64,000 nt of DNA from Olivibacter sitiensis DSM 17696 (GCF_000427965.1 NZ_ATZA01000010.1:62001-126000), one strand, 5' to 3'. Positions 35,128-44,224 are shown, numbered from the stretch's first letter. The notes: generated by a model from the sequence alone, not told the origin. Program-made: numbers and translations.

Positions 35128-36870
35128 ATGCACAGAACACATACATGCGGCGAGCTCAACATTACCTCCGTAGGGCTGGACGTGACGCTTTGCGGTTGGG
35201 TACAGAAAACACGCGATCTTGGGGCCATGACTTTCGTGGATATTCGCGATAGATACGGCATCACACAATTGGCTTTTGATACAGATGATGACGCTGATTT
35301 GCGGGCGCAAGCACGTAATCTAGGGCGCGAATTTGTCATAAAGGTGAGTGGTAAGGTCATTGAACGGGCCAGCAAAAACCTGAAAATTCCTACTGGTGAA
35401 ATAGAAATTAAAGTGTCCCGTTTGGAAGTGCTCAACACGGCCAAGCTCCCCCCATTTTTGATAGAGGACGAAACGGACGGAGGAGATGACCTGCGCATGC
35501 GCTATCGCTACCTCGACCTACGTCGTAATCCGGTTCGCAACAACCTGGTTTTGCGGCACAAGATGGCGCAGGCAGTGCGCCGTTATCTCGACGAAAAGGG
35601 TTTCCTTGAGGTAGAAACGCCCGTGTTGATTAAGTCTACTCCGGAAGGTGCGCGTGATTTCGTGGTGCCCAGTAGGATGAACCCCGGTGAGTTTTATGCA
35701 CTTCCTCAGTCTCCGCAGACATTCAAGCAGTTGCTGATGGTCTCTGGCTTTGACCGCTATTTCCAAATTGTCAAATGCTTTCGGGATGAAGACCTTCGCG
35801 CCGATCGCCAACCCGAGTTTACACAGATAGACTGCGAAATGGCCTTTGTGGAACAAGAGGATGTCTTAGAAGTGTTTGAAGGATTGATTCGTTACCTCTT
35901 TAAAGAAATAAAGGACCTGGATCTGCCTTCTTTACCGCGTATGAGCTATGCCGACGCTATGCGGCTGTACGGCTCAGATAAACCCGATACACGCTTTGGG
36001 ATGTCCTTTGTAGAGCTGAACGACCTGGTAAAGGGACAGGGTTTTCCAGTGTTCGACAATGCCGAACTGGTCATAGGGATCAATGCGCCAGGTTGTGCTT
36101 CCTATACACGCAAGCAGCTAGACGCGTTAACCGACTTTGTGAAGCGTCCACAAATAGGGGCCACTGGGCTCATATATCTTCGCTATAATGAAGATGGCAG
36201 CCTGAAATCGTCGGTAGATAAGTTCTATGGGCCAGATCAGCTGGCGGCTTGGGCCAACGCCTTTGGCGCACAGCCGGGAGACCTCATACTGTTGATGGCT
36301 GGCGTGGAAGAAAAAGTCCAAAAACAACTCAGTGAACTCCGCTTGGAAATGGGCAATCAGTTGGGATTGCGCGATAAAAATAAGTTTTCGGCATTATGGG
36401 TAGTGGATTTTCCCCTATTGGAGTGGGATGAAGAAACAGCTCGGTACCATGCCATGCATCACCCTTTTACTTCTCCCAAGCCAGAGGATATTCCTTTGCT
36501 GGATAGCAAACCTGGCAAGGTAAGAGCCAATGCCTACGATATGGTTATCAATGGTACGGAAGTAGGCGGCGGCTCCATCCGTATTTTCCAAAGGGAGCTG
36601 CAAAGCCTCATGTTCAAGCATCTGGGTTTCAGTGAAGAAGAAGCACAAAGGCAGTTCGGCTTTCTATTGGATGCCTTCACCTACGGCGCTCCTCCACACG
36701 GTGGCTTGGCTTTCGGCTTCGACCGCTTGGTTTCCATATTTGCTGGGCTGGATACTATTCGTGACGTCATTGCATTTCCAAAGAATAACAGTGGTCGCGA
36801 CGTGATGATCGATTCTCCTAGCAAGATAGCGCAAGAACAGTTGGATGAATTGCAACTTCGCCTTAAATAG
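35128..36870 (+). CDS. aspS: aspartate--tRNA ligase
   Basis: Class II synthetase charging tRNA-Asp. 580 residues: N-terminal OB-fold anticodon domain ([20 protein letters not shown]), motif 1 around [18 protein letters not shown], then [20 protein letters not shown] and [19 protein letters not shown] (motif 2), a GAD insertion domain, and motif 3 [10 protein letters not shown]. The bacterial-type length with GAD domain is complete. It faces ssb convergently across a 94-bp gap containing a hairpin. Confidence 0.96.
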   Translation: MHRTHTCGELNITSVGLDVTLCGWVQKTRDLGAMTFVDIRDRYGITQLAFDTDDDADLRAQARNLGREFVIKVSGKVIERASKNLKIPTGEIEIKVSRLEVLNTAKLPPFLIEDETDGGDDLRMRYRYLDLRRNPVRNNLVLRHKMAQAVRRYLDEKGFLEVETPVLIKSTPEGARDFVVPSRMNPGEFYALPQSPQTFKQLLMVSGFDRYFQIVKCFRDEDLRADRQPEFTQIDCEMAFVEQEDVLEVFEGLIRYLFKEIKDLDLPSLPRMSYADAMRLYGSDKPDTRFGMSFVELNDLVKGQGFPVFDNAELVIGINAPGCASYTRKQLDALTDFVKRPQIGATGLIYLRYNEDGSLKSSVDKFYGPDQLAAWANAFGAQPGDLILLMAGVEEKVQKQLSELRLEMGNQLGLRDKNKFSALWVVDFPLLEWDEETARYHAMHHPFTSPKPEDIPLLDSKPGKVRANAYDMVINGTEVGGGSIRIFQRELQSLMFKHLGFSEEEAQRQFGFLLDAFTYGAPPHGGLAFGFDRLVSIFAGLDTIRDVIAFPKNNSGRDVMIDSPSKIAQEQLDELQLRLK

Positions 36871-36885
36871 CCGATGACATAAAGC

Positions 36886-36925
36886 TTGGAGACATTTTGA
36901 AAAAATTTGTTTAAAATGTCTCCAA
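36886..36925. terminator. hairpin between convergent aspS and ssb
   Basis: A perfect 13-bp stem (36886-36898 with 36913-36925, TTGGAGACATTTT) with an AT-rich 14-nt loop lies between the two stop codons. No U-tract follows on either strand, so it may be a weak bidirectional terminator or an mRNA 3'-end protector. Confidence 0.4.
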
Positions 36926-36964
36926 AATCACCTTGTTGTATATTTTTTTCTATAGTTGCGCAAT

Positions 36965-37399
36965 TTAGAAGGGCAAGTCGTCTTCTTTGTTTTCATTGAA
37001 ATCGACAGCGGGTAAATCGCTCGCGGTTTTGCTGGCTTGGCTGCCGGTATTGCTTTGGGGCTCGAAATCGCTTTTTCTTCCGAGCATCGTGAAATTTTCC
37101 GCCACGATCTCGGTAGCATATCGCCTTATGCCTTCCTTGTCCTCATACGAACGTGTTCGGAGCTTTCCTTCGATATATACTAGTTTGCCTTTCTGTAGGT
37201 ACTTGGCAGCCACATCAGCCAATCCTCGCCACATGACGATATTGTGCCACTCTGTCTGCTCCATTCGCTTTCCATCCTTGTTGTAGGTTTCTGATGTAGC
37301 CAAAGGAAAACTTGCTACCGATACATTCCCTTCTAGATAACGTACTTCTGGATCTTTGCCTAAATGGCCTACGAGTATTACTTTGTTGATGCCTGACAT
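36965..37399 (-). CDS. ssb: single-stranded DNA-binding protein
   Basis: 144 residues: OB fold with INKVILVGHLGKDPEVRYLE at the N-terminus, WHNIVMWRGLADVAAKYLQK and VYIEGKLRTRSYEDKEG, a flexible Gln/Ser-rich linker and the acidic tail ending DDLPF, which recruits replication and repair partners. Complete. It lies 78 bp downstream of mutY on the same strand, the mutY-ssb order common in Bacteroidota; the gldE/gldD genes that often follow are absent here. Confidence 0.95.
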   Translation of the reverse strand: MSGINKVILVGHLGKDPEVRYLEGNVSVASFPLATSETYNKDGKRMEQTEWHNIVMWRGLADVAAKYLQKGKLVYIEGKLRTRSYEDKEGIRRYATEIVAENFTMLGRKSDFEPQSNTGSQASKTASDLPAVDFNENKEDDLPF

Positions 37400-37477
37400 A
37401 ATTTTTAAGTATAAAATTGACCGATCTCTTTTTCGCTTGTACCCTAAAATTATCAGATAACCCCTTTCTCTTTACCT

Positions 37478-38530
37478 CTACAGTTTATTGAAATAATCTT
37501 TCAAGAACGTGAAAATTAATTTAGGTTTAGCTAAAGTATCTAAATCTTTTTTAATTACATAATTCCACGAAGAATTTTTCTTGTGATTGATTGGAGAGTC
37601 AAGCTTATAAAAGACGGCATATATGTTTTGATGGCTCAGTATGTGCTTCTTTGGTCGGCTTAGCTCTGTAAGTTGTACCGGTCCCTCCATTAGCTCCAAA
37701 AACGAGGGATCAGTGAGGAGTTTTTGCACGTCGGTAGGAGCATCGGTTTCCAGCAGTGGAAACTCATAAAGATTTTCCCAGATGTCCTTAGGGCCGCGCT
37801 TGTTCATCAAAATACGCTCTTGGTCGGTTATGACAAGGTAATTGAAATACCGGTCGCGGCTTTTCTTTTTTTTTGTCTTTTTAGGAAGTAAACCTACGGC
37901 ATCGTTTTTTCGTGCGTAGCAATCCAGCTGTAATGGGCAGATGGCGCAGTTGGGTCGGCTGGGGGCGCATTGCAATGCACCAAACTCCATGATTGCCTGG
38001 TTGTACAGACCCGCTTGGTCTTTGTCTATTAATTCATTGGCAACTTGATAAAATATCTTTTTGCCTTCGGAGCTATTTATTGGCACGGAAATACCAAAAT
38101 AGCGCGCAAGTACACGGAATACATTGCCGTCAACAACGGCTCTTGCCTCATTCGAACTGAAGGAGGAAATAGCTGCGGCAGTATATTCACCTATCCCCTT
38201 CAGCCTGATCAAGCTATCATAGTCTATGGGAAAGATTCCCTGGTGCTTTTCCATAACATCTTTGGCAGCCCTATGCATATTGCGTGCACGGCTATAATAA
38301 CCGAGGCCTTGCCATAACCGAAGTATGGATGCTTCAGAAGCATCGGCAAAGTCGGCGACGGTTGGGTAATTTTCCAAGAAGCGTTGAAAATAAGGCAAAC
38401 CTTGCTCTACGCGCGTTTGTTGAAGGATTATTTCTGATAGCCAGATGATGTACGGATTGCTGGTATCGCGCCAAGGTAGCGTTCTCTTGTTACGGCAGTA
38501 CCAAGCAATTATTTCGGAAGCAAATGACAT
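37478..38530 (-). CDS. mutY: A/G-specific adenine glycosylase
   Basis: Removes adenine mispaired with 8-oxoguanine. 350 residues: Glu33 in SEIILQQTRV, the helix-hairpin-helix RLKGIGEYTAAAI (about 109-121), catalytic Asp134 in AVVDGNVFRV, the iron-sulfur ligands Cys188, Cys195, Cys198 and Cys204 (Cx6Cx2Cx5C), and a C-terminal MutT-like domain that checks for 8-oxoG. The frame extends upstream to 38698, but the ATG at 38530 (MSFASEIIAWY) gives the standard N-terminus; GACTTTTG, close to a -7 box, ends 4 nt before it. Confidence 0.95.
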   Translation of the reverse strand: MSFASEIIAWYCRNKRTLPWRDTSNPYIIWLSEIILQQTRVEQGLPYFQRFLENYPTVADFADASEASILRLWQGLGYYSRARNMHRAAKDVMEKHQGIFPIDYDSLIRLKGIGEYTAAAISSFSSNEARAVVDGNVFRVLARYFGISVPINSSEGKKIFYQVANELIDKDQAGLYNQAIMEFGALQCAPSRPNCAICPLQLDCYARKNDAVGLLPKKTKKKKSRDRYFNYLVITDQERILMNKRGPKDIWENLYEFPLLETDAPTDVQKLLTDPSFLELMEGPVQLTELSRPKKHILSHQNIYAVFYKLDSPINHKKNSSWNYVIKKDLDTLAKPKLIFTFLKDYFNKL

Positions 38531-38687
38531 GGTACAAAAGTCAATAAAAAAATTAGAATTGGATAAGAATATGCGGAAAAGCGAATTATTGCGTTTATAG
38601 ATAGGTACAAGCCCCTTTTGTTCTATGATTGGAAGAAAGGTATTTCGAGCGACATGGTGTTTTGCATAAAAAGTATGTAATTTATTT

Positions 38688-38741
38688 TTGTAAATCATTT
38701 AAAAGCAATACTTTTGCATCCCCAAATCGGCTGATTCGGGG
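38688..38741 (+). promoter_or_regulatory. HU gene promoter with 5'-terminal hairpin
   Basis: TTG at 38688-38690, an 18-nt spacer and TACTTTTG at 38709-38716 form a good Bacteroidota promoter. Transcription would begin near 38721, exactly where CCCCAAATC (38720-38728) pairs with GATTCGGGG (38733-38741; one mismatch, loop GGCT). The mRNA would thus start with a hairpin, a known way to stabilise abundant messages. Confidence 0.6.
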
Positions 38742-38775
38742 AGACTTAGTTAATAATAAATAAGTAAATAACAAT

Positions 38776-39060
38776 ATGACTAAAGCAGAAATTATCGCAG
38801 AGATTTCTAACAAAACAGGTTTAGAGAAAGTGGATGTGCAAGAGACAGTCGAGGCATTCTTTAAAGTAGTAAAGGGAGCCATGGTAGGCGGAGAAAACGT
38901 TTACGTAAGAGGCTTTGGGAGTTTTGTTGTGAAAAAGAGGGCAAAGAAAACAGCGCGGAATATTTCCAAGAATACCGCTATTATCATCCCTGAACACTAT
39001 GTGCCAAGTTTCAAACCGGCGAAAGTGTTTGTTGAGAAAGTGAAAAACGGAAACAAGTAA
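38776..39060 (+). CDS. HU family DNA-binding protein
   Basis: 94-residue histone-like protein: MTKAEIIAEISNKTGLEKVD, the arm motif GFGSFVVKKRAKKTARNISK and the terminal SFKPAKVFVEKVK. Binds and bends DNA as a dimer. The arm is the RNI/S type typical of Bacteroidota HU/IHF-like proteins. Divergent from mutY with a strong promoter between; followed 43 bp later by a TPR gene. Confidence 0.93.
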   Translation: MTKAEIIAEISNKTGLEKVDVQETVEAFFKVVKGAMVGGENVYVRGFGSFVVKKRAKKTARNISKNTAIIIPEHYVPSFKPAKVFVEKVKNGNK

Positions 39061-39103
39061 ATTCTGCTTTTTACCATATTAGATTTATTCAAGCCGTAAT
39101 GTA

Positions 39104-39946
39104 ATGCATAAGCATAAGATCAAGCAAATTATAGTAGTTTCTTTGACCGTAGTTCTCGTAGGAGTGCTAATGGCTCAACCTATAAAGGGTTTAATCAAGA
39201 AGCAAGAAGCTGAACATACGGCGCAAGAGCAGGCTGGCCAGCCTTTGGTGGACTTGGCGGCTGTTTCTCAGGTAGCCAAGCAAGGATTGAATGCCTCTTT
39301 GTCGAAGCAAATAAGCGATCTGGAAGACAAGCTGCAAGATGCCAAGGGAGAAGAAAGGCTGAGCCTGCTCCGGCAATTGGCCGGCAAATGGGATGATGTA
39401 AATCAAAATGCTCCGCTGGGCTTTGTTTACGAGGATATTGCCAAGGAAGAACCTAGCTACAGCAATTGGCTGAAAGCGGGTGATGCTTTTTCGGAAGCCT
39501 ATTCCAATATCCAAGATACGACGGTAGCGTCTGTACTCAACAGGCATGCACTGGAAGCCTATCAAGCTGCCTTAGCATTGGACGAAAACAGTTTGGATGC
39601 AAAAACTGGTGTTGGTAGTGCTATGGTAAATGGTGGTGGAGCACCTATGGCTGGTATTGCCTTGCTTCGGGAAGTGGTAGGGAAAGATCCCAAGAACCTA
39701 AAGGCAAACATGCAGTTAGGGATATTTTCCATGACATCGCGGCAGTTCGATCGTGCTGTTGATCGTTTTAAAACGGTGATTGCGATAGAACCTAGCCCAG
39801 AAGCTTATTTCTATCTGGCAAGTAGTTACGAGAATATTGGGATGAAAAAGGACGCTATTGCGGCTTACGAAAAAAGCAAGGAATTGGCGGCTGATCCCAG
39901 TTTATCGCAGTTTGTAGATAGAAAAATCGAAGAATTAAGTAAATAA
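39104..39946 (+). CDS. membrane-anchored tetratricopeptide repeat protein
   Basis: 280 residues. One N-terminal hydrophobic helix (about 8-26, IIVVSLTVVLVGVLMAQP) anchors a periplasmic or cytoplasmic domain. A short coiled region (about 62-90) is followed by TPR-like repeats: ASVLNRHALEAYQAALALDE, PMAGIALLREVVGKDPKNLK, QFDRAVDRFKTVIAIEPSPE and KDAIAAYEKSKELAADPS. It probably acts as a protein-protein scaffold; the partner is unknown. It is positioned between HU and the RNase G gene, an arrangement seen in relatives. The first ATG at 39099 is out of frame. Confidence 0.85.
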   Translation: MHKHKIKQIIVVSLTVVLVGVLMAQPIKGLIKKQEAEHTAQEQAGQPLVDLAAVSQVAKQGLNASLSKQISDLEDKLQDAKGEERLSLLRQLAGKWDDVNQNAPLGFVYEDIAKEEPSYSNWLKAGDAFSEAYSNIQDTTVASVLNRHALEAYQAALALDENSLDAKTGVGSAMVNGGGAPMAGIALLREVVGKDPKNLKANMQLGIFSMTSRQFDRAVDRFKTVIAIEPSPEAYFYLASSYENIGMKKDAIAAYEKSKELAADPSLSQFVDRKIEELSK

Positions 39947-39980
39947 GTAATAAATTAAAAACATTTAAATCATTTTAATT

Positions 39981-40070
39981 ATGCCAAGCGGAAAAAAAAG
40001 AAAAAGACACAAGATGGCTACTCATAAGCGTAAGAAACGTTTGAGAAAGAACAGGCACAAGAAAAAATAA
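39981..40070 (+). CDS. AURKAIP1/COX24 (mS38-like) domain protein, 29 aa
   Basis: A 29-codon gene with ATG at 39981 and TAA at 40068-40070. The product reads MPSGKKRKRHKMATHKRKKR with tail LRKNRHKKK. This is the short, extremely basic COX24_C/AURKAIP1 motif (KRKRHKM.THKRKKRLRKNRHKKK) conserved in Bacteroidota; the eukaryotic homologue is mitochondrial ribosomal protein mS38. A ribosome-associated role is inferred from that homology. It lies 34 bp after the TPR gene and 193 bp before RNase G. Confidence 0.85.
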   Translation: MPSGKKRKRHKMATHKRKKRLRKNRHKKK

Positions 40071-40180
40071 TCCTGTTTTTTCTAAGATAATCTTATGGTT
40101 TAACGGGAAGTTTCGCTCTAATGCATTTACTTCCTCGCGTTCTTTGAAAATCTATCGACGATTTTTGTAAGTTTAAGAAG

Positions 40181-40216
40181 ACAAAGACAGGTAAGCTTAC
40201 CTGTGTAAAACTTTGT
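40181..40216 (+). promoter_or_regulatory. structured leader in front of the RNase G gene
   Basis: An 18-bp perfect palindrome ACAGGTAAGCTTACCTGT (40187-40204) is enclosed by an outer ACAAAG (40181-40186) / CTTTGT (40211-40216) stem, 47 nt before the start codon. E. coli RNase E cleaves hairpins in its own 5' leader to limit its synthesis; a similar autoregulatory target is possible here. Confidence 0.45.
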
Positions 40217-40263
40217 ATCTAGGATGTATAGGCACTAAGCATACTTCCATAATGAAGTAGCTG

Positions 40264-41817
40264 TTGGTAAAGGAATTAATTGTAGATTCGAGCCCGGAGA
40301 AAGGTGTAACCATAGCTTTACTTCAAGATAAGCAACTTGTAGAACTCAACAAAGAGCAGATAAATAACAATTACTCTGTAGGAGATATTTATCTAGGCCG
40401 GATCAAAAAGATCATGCCGGGGCTTAATGCTGCTTTTGTAGATGTTGGGTACTCGAAAGATGCGTTTCTGCACTATTTGGATTTAGGTCCACAGGTGCAG
40501 TCGCTCATCAAGCTAACAAAAATAGTAAAGAATGGCAGCTACAAAGATAAGCTGCTAAATGGTTTCAGACTAGAAAACGACATCAATAAGGCAGGGAAAA
40601 TCTCCGAGATATTGTCGCGCAACATGATGTTGCCCGTGCAGATAGCCAAGGAGCCGATCTCTACCAAAGGGCCAAGGCTTAGTTCCGATTTGTCTATAGC
40701 CGGTCGCTTTGCCGTTTTAGTTCCTTTTTCCGATACGGTATCCATCTCAAAAAAAATAAAAAGCAATACAGAGAGGAACCGTTTAAAGAAAATTGTGGAG
40801 GGCATAAAACCTCCTAATTTCGGTGTTATCATCAGGACAGTATCGGAGGGTAAGGGCGTTGCTGAGTTGGAAAAGGATCTTCGTGACCTAATAGCCAAAT
40901 GGGAATCATTTATGAAACGTTTGGCCGTGGTGGAGCCTTCCAAGATGATCTTGGGAGAGATGGATAGAACTTCCACCATATTGCGCGATATTCTTACCGA
41001 TGAATTTAGCCACATATATATCAACGACCCGCTGATATATGAAGAAACCCGCTCTTACGTCCAGGAAATATCACCCGATCTCGAAAAGATAGTCAGGCTC
41101 TATAAACAGAAAGAGCCTATTTTTGAACACTTCGGTGTAGAAAAACAAATCAAATCAGGTTTTGGTAAAACAGTCAATTTACCGGGCGGTGCTTATCTGG
41201 TAATAGAACATACGGAAGCACTGCACGTAATAGACGTGAATAGCGGAAACCGTACCGCTAATAAAGAAAACCAAGAGGAAAACGCGCTTCAGGTGAATAA
41301 AGAAGCCGCTAAGGAAATCGCTCGACAGCTCCGACTGCGTGACATGGGAGGTATTGTTGTTATAGACTTTATCGACATGCATAAGCCAAACAACAGAAAG
41401 GAGCTGCACGACTACTTGAAAGAATGCATGGCCAATGATAGGGCCAAACATACCATTCTGCCACCTAGCAAGTTTGGACTGGTACAGATCACCCGACAAC
41501 GTGTGCGGCCAGAAATGACCGTCGTTACAAACGAAAAATGTCCAGCATGTGGAGGCACTGGCGAAATTAGGGCTAGTATCGTACTGATGGACGACATTGA
41601 GAGCAATCTCAGCTATGTGCTCAATGAGCAGAATGAAAAAAATATTACCTTATGTGTGCATCCATATATTGAGGCATACATAAAGAAAGGATGGATATCC
41701 AGACGCATGAGGTGGTTTTTCACCTATGGCAAATGGATAAAAGTCAAAGCTATGAGTTCGTATTTTATGAACGAGTTCCACTTCATCAACGGTAAAGGAG
41801 AGGAAATAAAGCTATAA
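40264..41817 (+). CDS. rng: ribonuclease E/G family protein (RNase G)
   Basis: 517-residue endoribonuclease for rRNA maturation and mRNA decay. The S1-like domain carries VGDIYLGRIKKIMPGLNAAFVDVGYSKDAFL; the catalytic DNase I-like part carries LVIEHTEALHVIDVNSGN and GGIVVIDFIDMH with the metal-binding aspartates; the zinc-link CPACGG (about 426-431) ties the dimer; no C-terminal degradosome scaffold, so it is RNase G-like. The frame starts with TTG (TTGGTAAAGGAATTA) and the encoded MVKELIVD is the standard N-terminus, so a TTG start is accepted. A strong terminator follows. Confidence 0.93.
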   Translation: MVKELIVDSSPEKGVTIALLQDKQLVELNKEQINNNYSVGDIYLGRIKKIMPGLNAAFVDVGYSKDAFLHYLDLGPQVQSLIKLTKIVKNGSYKDKLLNGFRLENDINKAGKISEILSRNMMLPVQIAKEPISTKGPRLSSDLSIAGRFAVLVPFSDTVSISKKIKSNTERNRLKKIVEGIKPPNFGVIIRTVSEGKGVAELEKDLRDLIAKWESFMKRLAVVEPSKMILGEMDRTSTILRDILTDEFSHIYINDPLIYEETRSYVQEISPDLEKIVRLYKQKEPIFEHFGVEKQIKSGFGKTVNLPGGAYLVIEHTEALHVIDVNSGNRTANKENQEENALQVNKEAAKEIARQLRLRDMGGIVVIDFIDMHKPNNRKELHDYLKECMANDRAKHTILPPSKFGLVQITRQRVRPEMTVVTNEKCPACGGTGEIRASIVLMDDIESNLSYVLNEQNEKNITLCVHPYIEAYIKKGWISRRMRWFFTYGKWIKVKAMSSYFMNEFHFINGKGEEIKL

Positions 41818-41862
41818 AAAAGGGAAGGGGCCTCACCATTTGGTGAGGCCCCTTCCCTTTTT
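41818..41862 (+). terminator. strong terminator of the RNase G gene
   Basis: A perfect stem of about 20 bp (GGGAAGGGGCCTCACCA core) with a 2-nt apex and a T6 tail, directly after the stop codon. Confidence 0.93.
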
Positions 41863-41914
41863 TATTTAATGTTTTTCTGTCGCTGCAGAAAGAAAGATAT
41901 CAAGATCTGATTAA

Positions 41915-43324
41915 TTAATTGCTTGCGTTCAATTTGTTGTCATCGCCTTCGGCGTGCTTGGCAGAAGAGATATTGGACCACTCTTTGAGCTCATTACACG
42001 AGGCATATTCCTGATCTATACGAATAAATGTCGACTTCCTACGTCTCTCAAACCAATTACTTACCGTCCGGTCAAGCTTGTCTTCTTTGGCAAGCGTCTG
42101 TATTTTGGGATAGTCTTGCTCTAAGGAAGCTTTATGAGGAGGGATACGCGATTTTAAGTAGAGGAAGCGGTATCCCGCTTTTTCCGTCTGTGGATCCCTA
42201 AATTCAAATGGTTTGGATATTCCGCCTTCCTTCAGGGTGTCTATAGCAGCAAAATCAGCAGCATCGAGCCTGTCTACCGGAATAAAGCTGCTTCTGGTCA
42301 TCCCTTCCATATTTATCATCATACCACCGTTGAATTTGGTCTGCTGGTCTTCATCGGAATAAAGCGACGCAGCCGTGGAGAAAGGAACTTGCTTATCGAT
42401 CACCTTCTGGTATATGCTATCGATATGCGCCTTGGCCCTATCCATAGAGGCTTGATTGGGCTTGATGCTTATGAGTATGTGCCTGGCCCTTACTTGCTCA
42501 CCTCTTCGCTCCAGCACTTGCAAGAAATGGTAGCCAAATTGCGTTTCAAAAACCTGGGATATTTCCCCTGGCTTTAATTTGAATGCTACGGCAGAAAACT
42601 CTTTCACAAAATCGCCACGGCTCATGAAGCCCAATTCGCCTCCGCTAGGTGCGGATCCTCTGTCTTGTGAGTAAAGCCGTGCCATGGTGCCGAAATCATC
42701 GCCGGCCTTTATGCCGAGGCGTATAGACTCCGCCCTGTCGTAAAAGGGCTGTTTTTCTTCCTTTGTGAGAGTAGGGTAAACAACCAATTCACCCAGTTCC
42801 ACTTCTGTATTGTAGTTAGGAAGACTATCCTTAGGAATACTTTCGAAAAAGCGCTTTACCTCGGCAGGGGTTACATCTGTTTTCTCGGTAATTTTTTGCT
42901 GCATTTTCTGCGCTATGAGCTGCTCTTTTACATCGCTGCGCATCTCTTCCTTGTACTGAAGCAAAGATCGGTTAAGAAACTGCTCGAGGCGCTCCTGCCC
43001 GCCCGCTCTCTGCGTCATGTAGCGCAGGCGGTTATTGATGTTGTCATCCACTTCATCGTCAGTAGCCGATATTGAATCTATTGCCGCTTGTTGCGATAGC
43101 AGTTTGTTGGTGAGCAGGCGTTCCAAAATAAAACATTTCACATTGGGTTCTGCCGGATTCCCCTCGGAAAGATATTGAGCATATTGCATATCTACTTCCG
43201 ATTTGAGTATGATGCTACTTCCTACTTGGGCTATTACTTTATCTACTACTTGTGTCTGTTGTGCAGATGCCATAAAAGCGCACAGAAAGATAAAAGAGAT
43301 TGTTAAGCCAAATTGCTTTTTCAT
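41915..43324 (-). CDS. SurA-like periplasmic peptidylprolyl isomerase
   Basis: 469 residues: a signal peptide ending ASAQQ (about residue 22), a SurA N-domain (VVDKVIAQVGSSIILKSEVD ... LERLLTNKLLSQQAAID) and two parvulin-type rotamase domains at about 170-272 (SQDRGSAPSGGELGFMSRGD, GYHFLQVLERRG) and 276-385 (RARHILISIKPN, GGMMINMEGM). The SurA architecture predicts chaperoning of outer-membrane proteins across the periplasm. The N-terminal domain and both parvulin domains are complete. Monocistronic and divergent from the PAP2 gene. Confidence 0.9.
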   Translation of the reverse strand: MKKQFGLTISFIFLCAFMASAQQTQVVDKVIAQVGSSIILKSEVDMQYAQYLSEGNPAEPNVKCFILERLLTNKLLSQQAAIDSISATDDEVDDNINNRLRYMTQRAGGQERLEQFLNRSLLQYKEEMRSDVKEQLIAQKMQQKITEKTDVTPAEVKRFFESIPKDSLPNYNTEVELGELVVYPTLTKEEKQPFYDRAESIRLGIKAGDDFGTMARLYSQDRGSAPSGGELGFMSRGDFVKEFSAVAFKLKPGEISQVFETQFGYHFLQVLERRGEQVRARHILISIKPNQASMDRAKAHIDSIYQKVIDKQVPFSTAASLYSDEDQQTKFNGGMMINMEGMTRSSFIPVDRLDAADFAAIDTLKEGGISKPFEFRDPQTEKAGYRFLYLKSRIPPHKASLEQDYPKIQTLAKEDKLDRTVSNWFERRRKSTFIRIDQEYASCNELKEWSNISSAKHAEGDDNKLNASN

Positions 43325-43373
43325 TCTTATACTTATAATTAATGGAGACAGCCTCTTTCTCCTATTCCAACTG

Positions 43374-43381
43374 CAAAAGTA
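43374..43381 (-). promoter_or_regulatory. promoter -7 box of the SurA-like gene
   Basis: TACTTTTG on the minus strand, 49 nt upstream of the ATG. No well-placed -33 TTG. Confidence 0.45.
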
Positions 43382-43456
43382 TCAGAATAAATCCAATTTA
43401 TGGTATGGCGCTCGGTGTTTTAGTGCTGATCAATTTTATTTTAACTAATTTTAACA

Positions 43457-43484
43457 TTGACGGTCGCCACCTGTTTTATATTTG
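43457..43484 (+). promoter_or_regulatory. PAP2 gene promoter
   Basis: TTG at 43457-43459, a 17-nt spacer and TATATTTG at 43477-43484: a full match to the Bacteroidota promoter. The in-frame TTG that would extend the PAP2 protein is this -33 element, which argues against the longer start. Confidence 0.7.
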
Positions 43485-43522
43485 TGGCCATATTTCTTCG
43501 GGATACCTTTGTTATTCACATT

Positions 43523-44188
43523 ATGGAAAAAACACAACCTGTTACTTTTCTTCAATTGGTAATGAGCCAGAAATGGTTTGTTTTTTTGTTGATGTTCGCG
43601 TTGGGGCTTTTGGCTTTTTTTTCGTTAAACCTGTCCCAAGCTACCATGTTTCTTTCGGTCAACCACTTTCATCATCCTATGGCCAATGAAATATTTAAAA
43701 TAATCACATGGATGGGGGATTGGCCCTTTACTGCCTTCGTTGCATGTATCTGTTTGTTTATCCGGTTCAAGTATGCAGTGCAGTTAGTCGGTAGCATGCT
43801 GTATACTGGATTATATACACAGGTACTGAAGGTTATCGTACAGGCCCCCAGGCCTTATGTCTATTTTCAGGAGATTAAACAGAGTATCTATACGATTGAC
43901 CATTACACCTTAGAAAACTCGCTGAGTTTTCCCTCTGGACATACCACATGTGTGTTTTCTTTGGCTATTTGCTTGAGTTGTATTTGGAAGGGCAATATCG
44001 CGCAGTGTATCACCTTCTTCGTGGCTGTCCTCGTGGCGTTTTCCAGAGTATACTTATCGCAGCATTTCGTCGTCGACTTGATGGCCGGCTCTGTTATAGG
44101 AACCTTTGGGGGGCTGCATTTTATTTGGTTGCTACAGCGTGGTAAGTGGTATTTCACGCCAGCTTGGAACAGAGGAATCATAAGATGA
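43523..44188 (+). CDS. PAP2 family phosphatase
   Basis: 221-residue inner-membrane phosphatase with about six helices and the complete PAP2 triad: KVIVQAPRP (103-111), PSGHT (137-141, His140) and SRVYLSQHFVVDLMAG (nucleophile-activating His/Asp). Likely acts on undecaprenyl pyrophosphate or phosphatidic/lipid A phosphates; the sequence does not decide which. I use the ATG at 43523 (MEKTQPVTF) because the promoter lies at 43457-43484. The next gene starts 36 bp downstream but has its own promoter. Confidence 0.9.
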   Translation: MEKTQPVTFLQLVMSQKWFVFLLMFALGLLAFFSLNLSQATMFLSVNHFHHPMANEIFKIITWMGDWPFTAFVACICLFIRFKYAVQLVGSMLYTGLYTQVLKVIVQAPRPYVYFQEIKQSIYTIDHYTLENSLSFPSGHTTCVFSLAICLSCIWKGNIAQCITFFVAVLVAFSRVYLSQHFVVDLMAGSVIGTFGGLHFIWLLQRGKWYFTPAWNRGIIR

Positions 44189-44219
44189 TTGTATATCAAA
44201 TCAAATTTGCTTAAGTTTG
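44189..44219 (+). promoter_or_regulatory. promoter of the 166-aa hypothetical gene (leaderless type)
   Basis: TTG 44189-44191, a 20-nt spacer and TAAGTTTG 44212-44219, then GTTCC and ATG at 44225; transcription should start at the start codon. The -33 TTG is again the false in-frame start. Confidence 0.65.
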
Positions 44220-44224
44220 GTTCC

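Noticed and set aside
43457-43522. Longer PAP2 protein starting at TTG 43457
   Set aside because: That TTG is the -33 promoter element and the -7 box lies inside the would-be coding region.
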